DNA from: Negativicoccus massiliensis
Lineage (GTDB): Bacteria > Bacillota > Negativicutes > Veillonellales > Negativicoccaceae
Direction of reading: 5' to 3'
Length of the DNA stretch: 64,000 nucleotides
Assembly: GCA_900155405.1 (NCBI GenBank)
Contig: LT700188.1
Span: 62,001-126,000 of the forward strand
In this document: positions 1 through 10,378 of the stretch, in pieces
How positions within the stretch are numbered: the first letter of the stretch is position 1
Layout: every line of letters begins with the position of its first letter
Notes under the pieces: model-generated
The model's database searches: none
Told to the model about the DNA's origin: nothing
Seen by the model: the letters and a program-made list of their open reading frames with translations, nothing else
Position numbers and translations under genes: made by a program

Positions 1-186
1 CAGTTTCTAATATGCAACGAAGGAGCATATAGAGAACATAAAAATATAAAAAAATGGGCGGATATGCTAGATTTTGAAGTTTATTCTCCCGAATATCTCA
101 CAGAAACATTGAATAAGATAGGATTTAAATGCGAATACCATCTGAACGAGAAAGAGCATCTAGTATTTTTAGCTAGAAAATTATAA
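1..186 (+). CDS. C-terminal end of a probable SAM-dependent methyltransferase (5' end outside window)
   Basis: The reading frame is open from base 1 and ends at TAA 184-186, giving 61 residues. It ends in a pattern (WADML, YSPEYLTETLNKIGF, then a short strand LVFLARKL) that resembles the last helix and strands of class I SAM-dependent methyltransferases. The SAM-binding motifs would lie upstream of the window and cannot be checked, so the assignment is an inference. A strong hairpin terminator follows at 223-252. Confidence 0.4.
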   Translation, partial: QFLICNEGAYREHKNIKKWADMLDFEVYSPEYLTETLNKIGFKCEYHLNEKEHLVFLARKL

Positions 187-222
187 AAAATTTGTAAATA
201 ATGAAAAAATAAATTTCTAGGA

Positions 223-252
223 GAAGTAGAGCGAAAATCTACTTCTTTTTTT
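223..252 (+). terminator. Intrinsic terminator
   Basis: An 8-bp stem GAAGTAGA / TCTACTTC with loop GCGAAAA is followed by seven T. It closes the partial gene upstream. Confidence 0.85.
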
Positions 253-267
253 GCAAGGAGGATTAGA

Positions 268-390
268 ATGGCAACAAACAAAAGATATTAGAAGCAAAAT
301 GGTTGAGAAATGAATTCGGCAAAGACTACGAAGAATATTCAAAAAGTAAACAGAGTAATACCATGGGTTAGAAATAAAAAACGAGACTGA
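268..390 (+). pseudogene. Remnant of an isoprenylcysteine carboxyl methyltransferase-like protein
   Basis: The good Shine-Dalgarno AAGGAGG at 254-260 precedes ATG 268, but that frame stops after seven codons. The next frame (270 onward) reads LEAKWLRNEFGKDYEEYSK, and a further shift near 345 gives VNRVIPWVRNKKRD before TGA 388-390. The pattern E..WL...FG..Y..Y...V.R.IPW is typical of the C-terminus of ICMT/phospholipid methyltransferase-like membrane enzymes. At least two frameshifts and the missing membrane part make this a pseudogene. The family assignment is by eye. Confidence 0.5.
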
Positions 391-418
391 AGATTGAGTG
401 CCATTTTATATTTGTCGC

Positions 419-798
419 TCATATTCCCCTTTCCGGAGTTCGCTCTTGTCTGCTTGTTTTCACAGATGCGATTATATCTCGCACTTCCTGCTCATAATTT
501 TTTCGGATGTCATATAGCAAAGGAAATTCCACGTTGAAATTTTTTTGCGCCGATTGAAATACTTCTGCTAACGGTTCAATGTTTTTTTCCACACGAGATA
601 ACTGCAAGGCGTTGCGATAGGCTTGCGCGCTTTCACTATGAATGCAAATCGGATCCCGGTTGCATGCCAAGCATTGTTTAAGCAGTAAAAAACGACCGAT
701 GCGACCGTTTCCGTCTTGGAAAGGATGAATGGTTTCAAATTCCAGATGAAACTCCGCCATATCTTGCAATGTCATTTGGCGTTCATTGACATAATAAT
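419..798 (-). pseudogene. C-terminal half of a Fic-domain protein (truncated)
   Basis: Read on the minus strand, the frame carries the Fic catalytic motif HPFQDGNGRIGR (consensus HxFx[D/E]GNGRxxR), followed by a helical C-terminus ending at TCA 419-421. Fic proteins transfer AMP or another nucleotide part to a target hydroxyl, often as toxins. Upstream of about 798 the frame stays open but the peptide is only the antisense of a hydrolase gene, so the Fic N-terminus has been lost at a junction there. No start codon or ribosome site belongs to this fragment, and it is probably not a functional enzyme. Confidence 0.75.
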
Positions 799-1096
799 TG
801 AACCTACATATTTTAAAACGGCAAGGAAAATTACAAAAGGCGATAAAGATCTGCCTGAATATATGCTTGACGGAACGGTGGGAGATTTTACCGACTTTCC
901 GAAAACATATTTTTATTACGGCGAAAATGAATGCCTCTATGCCTTTGCGGAGGAATTTAAAAAAGCAATGGAAAAATACAAAGCACCGTACGAAATCATT
1001 GTAGGCAAAGGAATGTGCCACTGCTATCCCTTGGCGAGATTTTTTAGGGAGGGCAGACAGGCCCAGGATGAAATTATTGAATTGTTAAAACAATAA
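798..1096 (+). pseudogene. C-terminal fragment of an alpha/beta hydrolase
   Basis: The plus-strand frame from about 798 reads PTYFKTARKITKGDKDLPE and goes on to TYFYYGENECL (the strand and Asp/Glu-loop region of alpha/beta hydrolase-3 type esterases) and GKGMCHCYPL, where the H of HCYPL fits the catalytic histidine. It ends at TAA 1094-1096. The N-terminal part with the nucleophile Ser motif is absent and the fragment abuts the Fic fragment on the opposite strand. It is a gene remnant created by a rearrangement. Confidence 0.65.
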
Positions 1097-1109
1097 TTGA
1101 GGGCGGAAT

Positions 1110-1253
1110 ATGAGCTCCGAAGATTTACAAAAAGCATTATTAGGTTGGTCTGGCGGGTTTTCTGCCATCGGCGGCGTTGGAGGAAACATTTCTTTTGGTG
1201 AGCAATGTATTTATTTTCCCCCAAAACTCTCCCCATATTGTATGATGGGATAA
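1110..1253 (+). CDS. Small ORF of 47 codons, doubtful
   Basis: ATG 1110 after a weak GGGCGG opens a 47-residue glycine-rich peptide (GWSGGFSAIGGVGGNISFG). I do not recognise it. It may be another fragment rather than a gene. The rest of 1254-1406 holds a further short frame end (1267-1335, GGTNATAFAHGGFPF) without a start and nothing else I can support. Confidence 0.2.
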   Translation: MSSEDLQKALLGWSGGFSAIGGVGGNISFGEQCIYFPPKLSPYCMMG

Positions 1254-1406
1254 ATAGCACTATCAAATAAGGATGTCGCCGGCGGCACAAACGCTACGGC
1301 TTTTGCGCATGGTGGTTTCCCCTTCCGAAGTGAATAATATTTTGAAAGAAGATTATCGAAAATATCACGGAACCGGCTTGGTTTCGAGAATAGGATAGGG
1401 ATCGAT

Positions 1407-2393
1407 ATGAGATTACTTACTCGCAGTGTAATTAAGCGGATATGCTTAGGCCTTATTGTCATACTCATGGGATTAGGCGTATGGAAATGCGTCCACATGT
1501 ATCATGTAAGACAGTATAAATATAGTGGAACGATCATTGCTTATGATCCGACGGTAAGAGATCAATATTATTATTTTACATTTTTGAATCCGAATGATTT
1601 GGCAGATTATGTCAGAATAAAAATAAACAGGGGCGCATTGCTCACGGGACCGATATTCAATTACGACGGGGCACTAATTATGCTAACTAAAAATGACGAA
1701 AATGATTTATTTTTGGTTACGTGTAAAAATGCTGTGGAAAAACAGCAAATCAATATTGATGCATCCGACGACTTCGATTTGTACGAGACAGAAACAGGCT
1801 ACTTAGTGTGGCAGTATGTTGACGATAAAACATCATCATTTTATTGGCTCAACAGGAAAGGAATCATAGAGAAACAGATAACTGTTAAAGATGACATTAC
1901 TCGTGTGTTATCTGTAGATAATCACATTATTGGTTGGGTAAATAAAAAAAATGATGTGTTCTACACTTCCGGTGAAAAAATCCACATAGATGGATATACG
2001 GTAGGAGTTCTGAATGAGTCGCAATTTTTAGTCCGGCGAGAAGACGGCACCTATATTCTGGACAGAAAAGGACGAGTGGTTTCTAAATACAGTGACCATC
2101 CGTACTGGGTATCGACATCGGGAAAAGATATAAAGCTTCTTTGGATGTATCCGTGGGGCTCCGGTGGGTATCACCCGTTTTTTGATGACGAATGGACAAT
2201 AAAAGACTGGATTCGTACGGATTATCGCCAGTGTTATGTTTCGTTTCTGCATAATTGGAAGTTAGACGATGTGGTTAATTTGCCGGTAAAGATTGAGGAA
2301 GAGCACCAGGATTATTATGCCTATCAAGATATTGAATACAACAGAGAGAATTTGGAAAAATTAAAAGAGTTAATCGAAAACGATAAAATGTGA
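1407..2393 (+). CDS. Hypothetical membrane-anchored protein, 328 aa
   Basis: ATG 1407 follows a weak AGGGATCG ribosome site. Residues about 8-28 form one hydrophobic segment preceded by Arg/Lys, so the protein is probably held in the cytoplasmic membrane with the rest exported. The large domain is rich in aromatic residues and beta-strand-like segments with Asp/Asn turns, loosely suggesting a repeat beta-propeller-like surface domain, but no repeat is convincing. I do not recognise the family. It is AT-richer than the uvr operon downstream and sits in a debris-rich zone next to another short membrane-anchored protein, so both may be accessory genes. Confidence 0.65.
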   Translation: MRLLTRSVIKRICLGLIVILMGLGVWKCVHMYHVRQYKYSGTIIAYDPTVRDQYYYFTFLNPNDLADYVRIKINRGALLTGPIFNYDGALIMLTKNDENDLFLVTCKNAVEKQQINIDASDDFDLYETETGYLVWQYVDDKTSSFYWLNRKGIIEKQITVKDDITRVLSVDNHIIGWVNKKNDVFYTSGEKIHIDGYTVGVLNESQFLVRREDGTYILDRKGRVVSKYSDHPYWVSTSGKDIKLLWMYPWGSGGYHPFFDDEWTIKDWIRTDYRQCYVSFLHNWKLDDVVNLPVKIEEEHQDYYAYQDIEYNRENLEKLKELIENDKM

Positions 2394-2530
2394 AATGAGT
2401 AAACCGATATCCACCGCAAGAGAAAACATATAAACATACAGGGACGCCCCTGCTCGTATAACAATTTGACATTATCGTCGGAGGAAACCACTAATTTTAC
2501 TTGGACAGCATTAAAAGGCAGGATTTAAAG

Positions 2531-2995
2531 ATGCGTAAAATATTCAATTACTTTGTGATAGGCGGGATGCTGCTGTTTGTTTTTTATTTTGCCTCTACTT
2601 TTGTTTATGAGGCGTTTTTCAATGATAAAATCCAAGCGCGTGCCGATACGCTGGAACAAGTGTATACTCGTGAGTTTGGATGCATACAGCACATGTCTGA
2701 CATCCAAAAAGCCCAATACTATACGGTAGGATATCGTTTGTATCTCAAAAAAGAAATGGTAGTAAAAAAACATTATGGTGAGGTGATACAAGGGATTAAA
2801 GAGTTGGCAAAAACTAATGAATGGATACATGCATACGATGTTGAACGTGAGCGGTATTATTATTTTGACTATCTGACAAAGGATGGGAAGTATAGAGTGG
2901 AGATTTTGGCATACAAAGAAACCGAAAACAAAATTGCATCAAAAATAGAAGTTGTTGTAACGTTTAATAATTTTTATCAAAAATATAGTTTGTAA
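2531..2995 (+). CDS. Hypothetical membrane-anchored protein, 154 aa
   Basis: A TTG start at 2501 would be 15 bases from its GGAGGA, while ATG 2531 has AGGA at 2520-2523 with good spacing and begins directly before the hydrophobic segment (residues about 5-25), so 2531 is preferred. After the membrane anchor comes a 125-residue charged domain with many Tyr and Lys residues. I recognise no family. It follows the 328-residue protein after a 137-base gap and is closed by the terminator at 3041-3067. Confidence 0.6.
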   Translation: MRKIFNYFVIGGMLLFVFYFASTFVYEAFFNDKIQARADTLEQVYTREFGCIQHMSDIQKAQYYTVGYRLYLKKEMVVKKHYGEVIQGIKELAKTNEWIHAYDVERERYYYFDYLTKDGKYRVEILAYKETENKIASKIEVVVTFNNFYQKYSL

Positions 2996-3040
2996 AATCT
3001 CAATTTTGAGCCCAATAACTCTATTAACTTTATAGCAAAA

Positions 3041-3067
3041 AGTCTCGTGATCGCGAGGCTTTTTTTG
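3041..3067 (+). terminator. Intrinsic terminator
   Basis: Stem AGTCTCG / CGAGGCT (one G-T pair), loop TGATCG, followed by a T-run. It separates the hypothetical gene from the uvr operon. Confidence 0.8.
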
Positions 3068-3154
3068 TGCGTCAAAACGGGCAGCGAATCATTTATCTGA
3101 TATGGTTATTACGCGTGGCGCATAATCAGTAAATAATATAGAATTTTTTAGATA

Positions 3155-3163
3155 TGATATAAT
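3155..3163 (+). promoter_or_regulatory. Extended -10 promoter of uvrBAC
   Basis: TGATATAAT is a TG-extended perfect TATAAT box. Transcription would begin near 3170, which makes an ATG at 3170 unlikely to be used and supports ATG 3200 as the uvrB start. No good -35 box is seen and no LexA-type operator was recognised. Confidence 0.6.
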
Positions 3164-3199
3164 AATCATATGACAAATACGCATACACAGGGGGGTACT

Positions 3200-5278
3200 A
3201 TGAAGCATTTAAAAAGAACATACAGCGGTACACCCGTTCCGTTTAAAGTCCATGCTCCGTTTCAGCCGATGGGCGATCAGCCGCAAGCGATCGCGGATTT
3301 GGCGCAGGGGATTCGTGACGGGCATTGGGCGCAGGTGCTGCTGGGAGCTACCGGTACCGGCAAGACGTATACGATGGCGAAAGTGATTGAAGAGGTGCAA
3401 AAACCGACCCTGATCATCGCGCCGAATAAAACGCTTGCGGCGCAGTTGGCCAGCGAATTTCAAGCGTTTTTCCCCGATAATGAAGTGGCTTACTTTGTCA
3501 GTTACTACGATTACTACCAGCCGGAATCCTATATTCCGTCGACGGATACCTATATTGAAAAAGACGCGTCGATTAATGATGAGATCGATAAATTGCGTCA
3601 CTCGGCGACGATGAGTTTATTTGAACGTCGTGACGTGATTATTGTCGCGTCGGTTTCCTGTATTTATGGTTTAGGCGATCCGGAAGATTATACGGAGATG
3701 GTGGCGTCCCTGCGTAAAGGTCAGGTGAAGCCGCAAGAGGAAATTCTGCGCAAGTTGGTGGATATTCAATACACACGCAATGATATGAATTTAGTCCGCG
3801 GCACGTTTCGCGTGCGCGGTGATACGATAGAAGTGTTTCCGGTCGGCGAGTCGGAGCAGATCATCCGCATCGAGATGTTCGGGGATGAGATTGATCGTCT
3901 GACGGAAATCGATACGCTTACAGGCGAAGTGATCGCCGAGCGTACGCACGTCGCGATTTATCCGGCGAGCCATTACGTCACGACCGGCGCGAAAATGGAG
4001 CGCGCTTTGCACTCCATCGAAGCGGAGCTGGATGAGCGATTGGCGGTATTGCAATCGGAAAATAAATTACTGGAAGCGCAACGTTTGGAGCAGCGTACCC
4101 GTTACGATTTGGAAATGATTCGGGAGATCGGGTATTGCTCGGGCATCGAAAATTATTCGCGGCATCTCTCGGGTCGGGCGCCCGGTGAAGCGCCGTATAC
4201 GCTGCTGGATTATTTCCCCGATGATTTTTTAATCATGGTCGACGAATCGCATGTCACGGTGCCGCAGTTGCGCGGCATGTACGCCGGTGACCGTTCCCGT
4301 AAATTATCGTTGATCGACTACGGTTTTCGTCTGCCTTCGGCGGCGGACAACCGGCCGTTGATGTTTGATGAGTTTGTTGAACGGATCAATCAGATCGTCT
4401 ACATTTCGGCGACGCCCGGTCCGTATGAAATGTCGGTACAGACGAAGATGGCCGAGCAGATTATTCGCCCCACGGGCCTGTTGGACCCGTCGGTGGAAGT
4501 GCGGCCGATCCGCGGTCAGATGGATGATCTGTTGGGGGAAATCCGCGCTCGCGTGAAAGACAATGAGCGCGTGATGATTACCACGCTCACGAAAAAGATG
4601 GCGGAAGATCTGACGGATTTTCTTAAAGAAATGGATGTCAAAGTGCGCTACCTGCACAGCGATATCGCTACCATCGAGCGGGCGGAGATTATCCGCGATT
4701 TGCGCGCCGGCGTATTTGATGTGCTGGTCGGCATCAACCTGCTGCGCGAAGGATTGGATATGCCGGAAGTTTCGCTTGTCGCGATTTTGGACGCGGACAA
4801 GGAAGGCTTTTTGCGTTCCGATACCAGCTTGATCCAGACGATCGGGCGGGCGGCTCGTAACGCCAAAGGGCATGTCATTTTATACGCGGATCATGTCACG
4901 GACTCGATGGCGCGCGCGATGGAAGAAACAAAGCGCCGTCGCGAAATACAAGAGGCGTATAATACGGAACACAATATTACGCCGAAGACCATTATTAAAG
5001 AGGTTAAAGATTTAATTTCCCTGACCAAGGTAGCGGAAACGGATTGGCGCAAGGAATATGACGCCGATATGAGCGAAGCCACCGATGAAAGCCTGCATGC
5101 CCGCATTGTGGAGACGGAAAAGGCCATGCGCCAAGCGGCGAAGGATTTGGAGTTTGAAAAAGCGGCGCAATGGCGCGATGAACTCGGGCGCTTGCGTCAG
5201 GAATGGGCGGATCGCTTCGGTTCGCAGGCACGGGATAAGATGCGCGCGATGAAGAAAAAACCGCGTCGTCATCGCTGA
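3200..5278 (+). CDS. uvrB: Excinuclease ABC subunit B
   Basis: UvrB is the damage-verifying helicase-like subunit of nucleotide excision repair. It receives DNA from UvrA and recruits UvrC. Visible features are Walker A GATGTGKT, the beta-hairpin region [21 protein letters not shown] (first part of the damage-probing hairpin), DESH box, helicase motifs such as [23 protein letters not shown] and QTIGRAARN, and a C-terminal UVR motif ([13 protein letters not shown]) that contacts UvrC. Length, 692 residues, is normal. The start is ATG 3200, behind GGGGGT; an upstream in-frame ATG at 3170 lies at the predicted transcription start. uvrA follows after 13 bases, so the three uvr genes form one operon. 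Confidence 0.97.
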   Translation: MKHLKRTYSGTPVPFKVHAPFQPMGDQPQAIADLAQGIRDGHWAQVLLGATGTGKTYTMAKVIEEVQKPTLIIAPNKTLAAQLASEFQAFFPDNEVAYFVSYYDYYQPESYIPSTDTYIEKDASINDEIDKLRHSATMSLFERRDVIIVASVSCIYGLGDPEDYTEMVASLRKGQVKPQEEILRKLVDIQYTRNDMNLVRGTFRVRGDTIEVFPVGESEQIIRIEMFGDEIDRLTEIDTLTGEVIAERTHVAIYPASHYVTTGAKMERALHSIEAELDERLAVLQSENKLLEAQRLEQRTRYDLEMIREIGYCSGIENYSRHLSGRAPGEAPYTLLDYFPDDFLIMVDESHVTVPQLRGMYAGDRSRKLSLIDYGFRLPSAADNRPLMFDEFVERINQIVYISATPGPYEMSVQTKMAEQIIRPTGLLDPSVEVRPIRGQMDDLLGEIRARVKDNERVMITTLTKKMAEDLTDFLKEMDVKVRYLHSDIATIERAEIIRDLRAGVFDVLVGINLLREGLDMPEVSLVAILDADKEGFLRSDTSLIQTIGRAARNAKGHVILYADHVTDSMARAMEETKRRREIQEAYNTEHNITPKTIIKEVKDLISLTKVAETDWRKEYDADMSEATDESLHARIVETEKAMRQAAKDLEFEKAAQWRDELGRLRQEWADRFGSQARDKMRAMKKKPRRHR

Positions 5279-5291
5279 ATAAAGGAGCGCT

Positions 5292-8153
5292 ATGAAAGAA
5301 GAAATGATCATTCGCGGGGCGCGTCAACATAATTTGCAGAATATTGATTTGCGTCTGCCGCGGGATAAATTTATTGTTTTTACGGGACTTTCCGGCAGCG
5401 GCAAGTCCTCTCTCGCGTTTGACACCATTTACGCGGAAGGACAGCGCCGTTATGTGGAGTCTTTATCCGCGTATGCGCGGCAGTTTCTCGGGCAGATGGA
5501 TAAGCCGGATGTCGATTATATCGCGGGCCTTTCGCCGGCCATTTCGATCGATCAGAAAACGACCAGTCGCAACCCTCGCTCGACGGTCGGCACGGTGACC
5601 GAGATCTATGACTACCTGCGTCTTTTGTACGCGCGGGTAGGGCGGCCGTTTTGTCCGCATTGCGGCAAGCCGATCACGCAACAGACGGTCGAACAGATTA
5701 CGGATGCCATTTTAGCTTTACCGGAGGGCACGCGTTTTCTCTTACTGGCGCCGGTCGTTCGGGCGCAAAAGGGCACGCATAAAAAGACGCTGGAGCGCTT
5801 GCGTAAAGAAGGTTATGCGCGTGTACGAGTCGACGGTGAAGTGCGGAATCTCGATGAAGAGATTGATTTGGAGAAAAATCGCAAACATGTCATCGAGGTG
5901 GTGGTCGATCGACTGATCGCGCGCGAAGGCTTGGCGCAACGTTTGGCGGGCTCGCTCGAGACGGCGCTCGCTTTAGGGGAAGGCGTCGTGTATGCGCAGG
6001 TGGTGGACGGACCGCAATACGTATTCAGTCAGCATTTCGCCTGTCCGGATTGCGGGATCTCCTTGCCGGAACGGGAACCGCGGCTTTTTTCCTTTAATAA
6101 TCCGATGGGAGCGTGTCCCGTTTGCACGGGTCTGGGCGCGAGCCTGGAGCCGGATTTCAGTCTGATCGTACCGGATCCCGATTTGCTGTTCAAAGACGGC
6201 GCGGTGCAAGCGCTTTCCACGAACCGTAACTCATGGTTCATGGTGCAGCTCGTGCCGTTCCTGAAATCGTACGGTCTGACGTTGGATGATTCTTACAGTG
6301 ATTTGCCGGCGGAGGGCAAGCGCTATTTACGCGACGGCACGTCTAAAAAATTCCGTTTCCGCTATGAAAATATGCGCGGCGAAGTCAAGAGTTATGATCG
6401 AGCGTTTGAAGGTGTCGTTCCCATGGTGAAACGTCGCCATCGCGACGCCTTCTCGGACAGTCAGCGACAGGAAATGGAACGCTACATGACGGAGGTTCCC
6501 TGTACGGAATGTCAGGGCGCGCGTCTCAAACCGGAAGTGTTGGCGTTCAAGGTCGGCGGTTTGAACATTCATGAGCTGACCTGTCTTTCGATTGCGGAAA
6601 TTCGCGATTTTTTGAACGAACTTGAACTGACGGAAAAAGAAATGGTCATTGCCCGCCAAATTGTGAAAGAACTCAATGCGCGCATCGGTTTCCTTTATGA
6701 TGTGGGCTTGGGGTATTTGACGCTGGCCCGCTCATCGGGCACGCTGTCCGGCGGAGAGGCGCAACGGATTCGTTTGGCGACGCAGATCGGCTCGGGGCTC
6801 GTCGGCGTGCTTTACATTTTGGACGAACCTTCGATCGGTTTGCACCAGCGCGATAACGATCGGCTGCTGGCGACCTTGAAAGGACTGCGCGATTTGGGCA
6901 ACAGCCTCATCGTCGTCGAGCATGATGAAGATACCATTCGCGCGGCGGACCACATCGTCGATATCGGTCCGGGAGCCGGTGAATACGGCGGTCAAATTGT
7001 CGCGCAGGGGGATTTGCAAGCGATTTTGCAAACGCCGCAATCGCTGACCGGACAATACCTCGCGGGTAAGCGATACATTCCCGTACCGGCGCAACGCCGC
7101 AAAGGCAACGGCAAAAAACTCGTGGTCCGCGGCGCGAGTGAACACAACTTACAGAATATTGATGTGACGTTCCCCTTGGGTTGCCTGACGGTCGTGACCG
7201 GGGTATCCGGTTCGGGTAAAAGTACGCTGGTCAACGAGATTCTTTACAAAGGATTGGCTAACGGTCTGTATCGCAAATACCACCGTACCGGCACGTATAA
7301 AAGCATTACCGGCGCGAAAAACATCGACAAAATTATCGATATTAACCAGCAGCCGATCGGACGTACGCCGCGTTCCAATCCGGTGACGTATACCGGTGTT
7401 TTCACGCCGATTCGTGAATTGTACAGCCAAACGCCGGAAGCGAAGTTGCGCGGCTATAAGCCGGGGCGTTTCAGCTTCAATATGAGCGGCGGTCGGTGCG
7501 AGGCCTGCAAGGGCGACGGCATCATTAAAATTGAAATGCATTTCCTGCCCGACGTGTACGTGCCCTGCGAAGTCTGCCACGGCGCGCGCTATAATCGGGA
7601 AACGCTGGAAGTGAAATACAAGGGCAAAAATATTTCCGATGTGCTCAATATGACGGTGGATGAAGCGGTCGAGTTTTTCGCCAATCATCCGGCCATTGTC
7701 CGGAAATTGCAAACGATTCAGGACGTGGGGCTCGGGTACATTCGTCTCGGTCAGCCGGCGACCACGCTTTCCGGCGGGGAAGCGCAGCGCGTCAAATTAG
7801 CGACGGAACTGGCGAAGCGTAGCACCGGTAAGACGCTCTACCTTTTGGATGAACCGACCACCGGATTGCATGTGGCGGATATTCACAAACTGATGGATGT
7901 CTTGCAGCGAATCGTGGATGAAGGCGATACTGTGGTGATCATCGAGCACAATTTAGATGTGATCAAATGCGCCGATCATATTATCGACTTGGGGCCGGAA
8001 GGCGGCTCGGGCGGCGGTACGATCGTGGCGACCGGTACGCCGGAAGAAGTAGCGGCGGTGTCGGCATCATACACGGGGCACTATTTGGCGCCATTGTTGG
8101 AACGGGCGCGAAAACTCGGTCAGGTGGAGGATCGTCATGCGGCAAGTGAATGA
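5292..8153 (+). CDS. uvrA: Excinuclease ABC subunit A
   Basis: UvrA is the dimeric ABC-type ATPase that first finds helix-distorting lesions and loads UvrB. Two ATP-binding cassettes are present: Walker [10 protein letters not shown] near residue 31 and GVSGSGKST near 637, each with a signature LSGGEAQR. Zinc-binding Cys clusters are seen ([17 protein letters not shown], and CEACKGDG with CEVCHG). Length, 953 residues, is typical. AAAGGAG lies just before ATG 5292. The end overlaps the uvrC start by 17 bases, indicating translational coupling. Confidence 0.97.
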   Translation: MKEEMIIRGARQHNLQNIDLRLPRDKFIVFTGLSGSGKSSLAFDTIYAEGQRRYVESLSAYARQFLGQMDKPDVDYIAGLSPAISIDQKTTSRNPRSTVGTVTEIYDYLRLLYARVGRPFCPHCGKPITQQTVEQITDAILALPEGTRFLLLAPVVRAQKGTHKKTLERLRKEGYARVRVDGEVRNLDEEIDLEKNRKHVIEVVVDRLIAREGLAQRLAGSLETALALGEGVVYAQVVDGPQYVFSQHFACPDCGISLPEREPRLFSFNNPMGACPVCTGLGASLEPDFSLIVPDPDLLFKDGAVQALSTNRNSWFMVQLVPFLKSYGLTLDDSYSDLPAEGKRYLRDGTSKKFRFRYENMRGEVKSYDRAFEGVVPMVKRRHRDAFSDSQRQEMERYMTEVPCTECQGARLKPEVLAFKVGGLNIHELTCLSIAEIRDFLNELELTEKEMVIARQIVKELNARIGFLYDVGLGYLTLARSSGTLSGGEAQRIRLATQIGSGLVGVLYILDEPSIGLHQRDNDRLLATLKGLRDLGNSLIVVEHDEDTIRAADHIVDIGPGAGEYGGQIVAQGDLQAILQTPQSLTGQYLAGKRYIPVPAQRRKGNGKKLVVRGASEHNLQNIDVTFPLGCLTVVTGVSGSGKSTLVNEILYKGLANGLYRKYHRTGTYKSITGAKNIDKIIDINQQPIGRTPRSNPVTYTGVFTPIRELYSQTPEAKLRGYKPGRFSFNMSGGRCEACKGDGIIKIEMHFLPDVYVPCEVCHGARYNRETLEVKYKGKNISDVLNMTVDEAVEFFANHPAIVRKLQTIQDVGLGYIRLGQPATTLSGGEAQRVKLATELAKRSTGKTLYLLDEPTTGLHVADIHKLMDVLQRIVDEGDTVVIIEHNLDVIKCADHIIDLGPEGGSGGGTIVATGTPEEVAAVSASYTGHYLAPLLERARKLGQVEDRHAASE

Positions 8154-9999
8154 GCGGATCCAAACCAAGCTCGACGCTTTGCCGACCACACCCGGGGTCT
8201 ACCAGTGGAAAGATCGGTTCGGCAAAGTCATCTACGTCGGCAAAGCGGTGAATTTACGCAGCCGCGTGCGTTCCTACGTGCGGGAAGAAAGCAAGAACAG
8301 TCCCAAAGTGAATGCCATGATGAACCACGCCGAAGATGTCGACTTTATTCTGACTAAAACAGAACTCGAAGCGCTCATTCTCGAATGCAATTTGATTAAA
8401 CGCTTGCATCCGAAATACAATATCCTGTTGCGGGATGATAAAACATATCCGTACATCAAAATCACGTTGCAGGAAGCCTATCCGCGCGTCTTTATGACGC
8501 GGCGGCTGGTGCGTGACGGCGCGCGGTACCTGGGACCGTTTACCGATGTCGGCTCGGTGGCGCGGACATTGAAAACCTTGCGGCAGATTTACCCCTTGCG
8601 GACCTGTCGATCAATGAAAGTACGACGACCCTGCCTGCAATACCATTTGAAACGTTGCCAGGCGCCCTGCATGGGTCGGGTGGAACAAGCCGCGTACCAT
8701 CAAATGGCGCAGGAAGTCTGCGATATTTTTGAAGGTAAAAACCGGCAGTGGCTGCACCGCTGGGAAAACAGCATGAAAGAGGCGGCCGCGGCGATGCGCT
8801 ATGAGGAAGCGGCCCGCTACCGGGACCGTATCGTCGCGTTGAAGAGCGTGCAGGAGCGGCAAAACATCGTGGCCGCCGCCGGCAACTTGGATATGATCGG
8901 CGTCGCTCGCATGGCGGATAAAGTGGGCGTCGTCATTTTACTTGTTCGCGCCGGCAAAGTGATCGGTAAAGAAAACTATATGGTCAGCGGCTCATACGGT
9001 GAAAGCGATGCGGAAGTATTGGCCGGATTTATTAAAAATTATTACACCGGCAGCGCGGACCGCGTGCCGAAAGAAGTGGCCGTGCCGTTTTTGCCGGCCG
9101 ATGCCGAACTGCTCGCTGAATGGTTGACGGCGGAGCGGGGCTCGCAGGTGAAAATCGTCGTGCCGCAACGCGGCTTCCGTCGCGGTCTGAAAGATATGGC
9201 GCAGGACAATGCCGCGAAGTACCTGGCGGATAAAGAACTGCAATGGCAGCACACGGTGGATAAACAAAGCGGCGCCGTGCGCGATCTCGCGGAAATTTTG
9301 GACTTACCCAATTTACCCGAACGCATTGAGTGTTTTGATATCAGCCATATCCAAGGCGCGGAGACCGTCGCCTCCATGAGCGTTTTGATCGACGGCAAAC
9401 CGACCGGCAGCGAATACCGCAAATTCAAATTAAAAACCGTACAGGGCAAGCCGGATGATTTCGCCTCCATGCGTGAAATCATGGCGCGACGTTACGGAAA
9501 TCATCCCGATTGGCCATTGCCGGACCTGATCGTCATTGATGGCGGTAAAGGACAGCTGCATGCGGCGTTGCCCGTTATTCGCGAGTGCGGCGTCCAAACA
9601 CCGGTCATCGCTCTGGCGGAACGGATCGAAGAGATTTTTACCGAGTACAGCAACGAACCGATTGTGTTGGATCATCGCTTACCGGCGCTGCAGTTGTTGC
9701 AGACGGTGCGTGATGAAGCCCATCGGTTCGCGATTACGTACCACCGTAAATTGCGCAGCAAACGAAATTTCCAATCTATTTTGGATCATATCGACGGCAT
9801 CGGTCCAAAACGTCGTCAGGCGCTATGGCAGGCGTTTCCGAATTTGGACGCGATGCGCGCGGCCGACGTCGAAGCATTGGCGGCCGTGCCCGGCATGAAT
9901 CGGAAAGCCGCCGAAGCCGTGTACACGTTTTTGCGGGCGGAAAAACACGAAAAGCAGCAGCTGCTGCAGACGAAAGAGGATAATCAAAAATGGGTATGA
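8137..9999 (+). CDS. uvrC: Excinuclease ABC subunit C
   Basis: UvrC makes both incisions around a lesion marked by UvrB. The N-terminal GIY-YIG nuclease is visible (PGVYQW then VIYVGKA, residues about 16-40), followed by a UVR motif ([13 protein letters not shown], near 215-235), the C-terminal RNase H-like nuclease ([10 protein letters not shown] and [11 protein letters not shown]) and tandem helix-hairpin-helix motifs ([26 protein letters not shown]). Length is 620 residues. ATG 8137 is inside uvrA, with AGGTGGAGG as ribosome site. A terminator directly follows, ending the operon. Confidence 0.97.
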   Translation: MRQVNERIQTKLDALPTTPGVYQWKDRFGKVIYVGKAVNLRSRVRSYVREESKNSPKVNAMMNHAEDVDFILTKTELEALILECNLIKRLHPKYNILLRDDKTYPYIKITLQEAYPRVFMTRRLVRDGARYLGPFTDVGSVARTLKTLRQIYPLRTCRSMKVRRPCLQYHLKRCQAPCMGRVEQAAYHQMAQEVCDIFEGKNRQWLHRWENSMKEAAAAMRYEEAARYRDRIVALKSVQERQNIVAAAGNLDMIGVARMADKVGVVILLVRAGKVIGKENYMVSGSYGESDAEVLAGFIKNYYTGSADRVPKEVAVPFLPADAELLAEWLTAERGSQVKIVVPQRGFRRGLKDMAQDNAAKYLADKELQWQHTVDKQSGAVRDLAEILDLPNLPERIECFDISHIQGAETVASMSVLIDGKPTGSEYRKFKLKTVQGKPDDFASMREIMARRYGNHPDWPLPDLIVIDGGKGQLHAALPVIRECGVQTPVIALAERIEEIFTEYSNEPIVLDHRLPALQLLQTVRDEAHRFAITYHRKLRSKRNFQSILDHIDGIGPKRRQALWQAFPNLDAMRAADVEALAAVPGMNRKAAEAVYTFLRAEKHEKQQLLQTKEDNQKWV

Positions 10000-10000
10000 A

Positions 10001-10028
10001 AAAGAGCGGTGAGCACCGCTCTTTTTTT
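10001..10028 (+). terminator. Intrinsic terminator of uvrBAC
   Basis: A 10-bp stem AAAGAGCGGT / ACCGCTCTTT with loop GAGC runs into a T-tract. The next 250 bases (to about 10279) are AT-rich and hold nothing I can identify. Confidence 0.95.
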
Positions 10029-10279
10029 GTCCGCTTTTACAATGCGGTTTTTGCGAAACGCATCGGGTGGGGAATCGGCAGACGCGGATCAGCTGTTGAA
10101 AACGAATTTATAAATATAAAAAATGCAATAAAATGAGACGCTTGTGAACGTGTAAAAATAAGAAACCGTTTTTCGCGACGCGTTGAGAATTCCCGTCGTC
10201 GTTGTAAATAAAGGACTTATTAAAAGGAAAAGAAGAATTTGTACGAGTTGTTTTCAAGTCAGCTTACCAAAATTTTGTT

Positions 10280-10318
10280 TTTACAATCTATTTACAAAGA
10301 CTGTGTGGTCTTTTGACA
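10280..10318 (+). promoter_or_regulatory. PhoP-box-like direct repeat and -35 box before pstS
   Basis: TTTACA at 10280-10285 and TTTACA at 10291-10296 are spaced exactly 11 bases start to start, which is the TT(A/T/C)ACA-N5 periodicity of Firmicute PhoP boxes. A consensus -35 TTGACA lies at 10313-10318; the best -10 17-18 bases on is poor (near 10336-10342), as expected for an activated promoter. phoP and phoR are encoded in the same operon, so autoregulation by phosphate starvation is the natural inference. Confidence 0.55.
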
Positions 10319-10378
10319 GTTTTCCGCTATCATGCAGTTATACCAATTCATATCGATTCCAAAGGAGGAACGAAAAAG

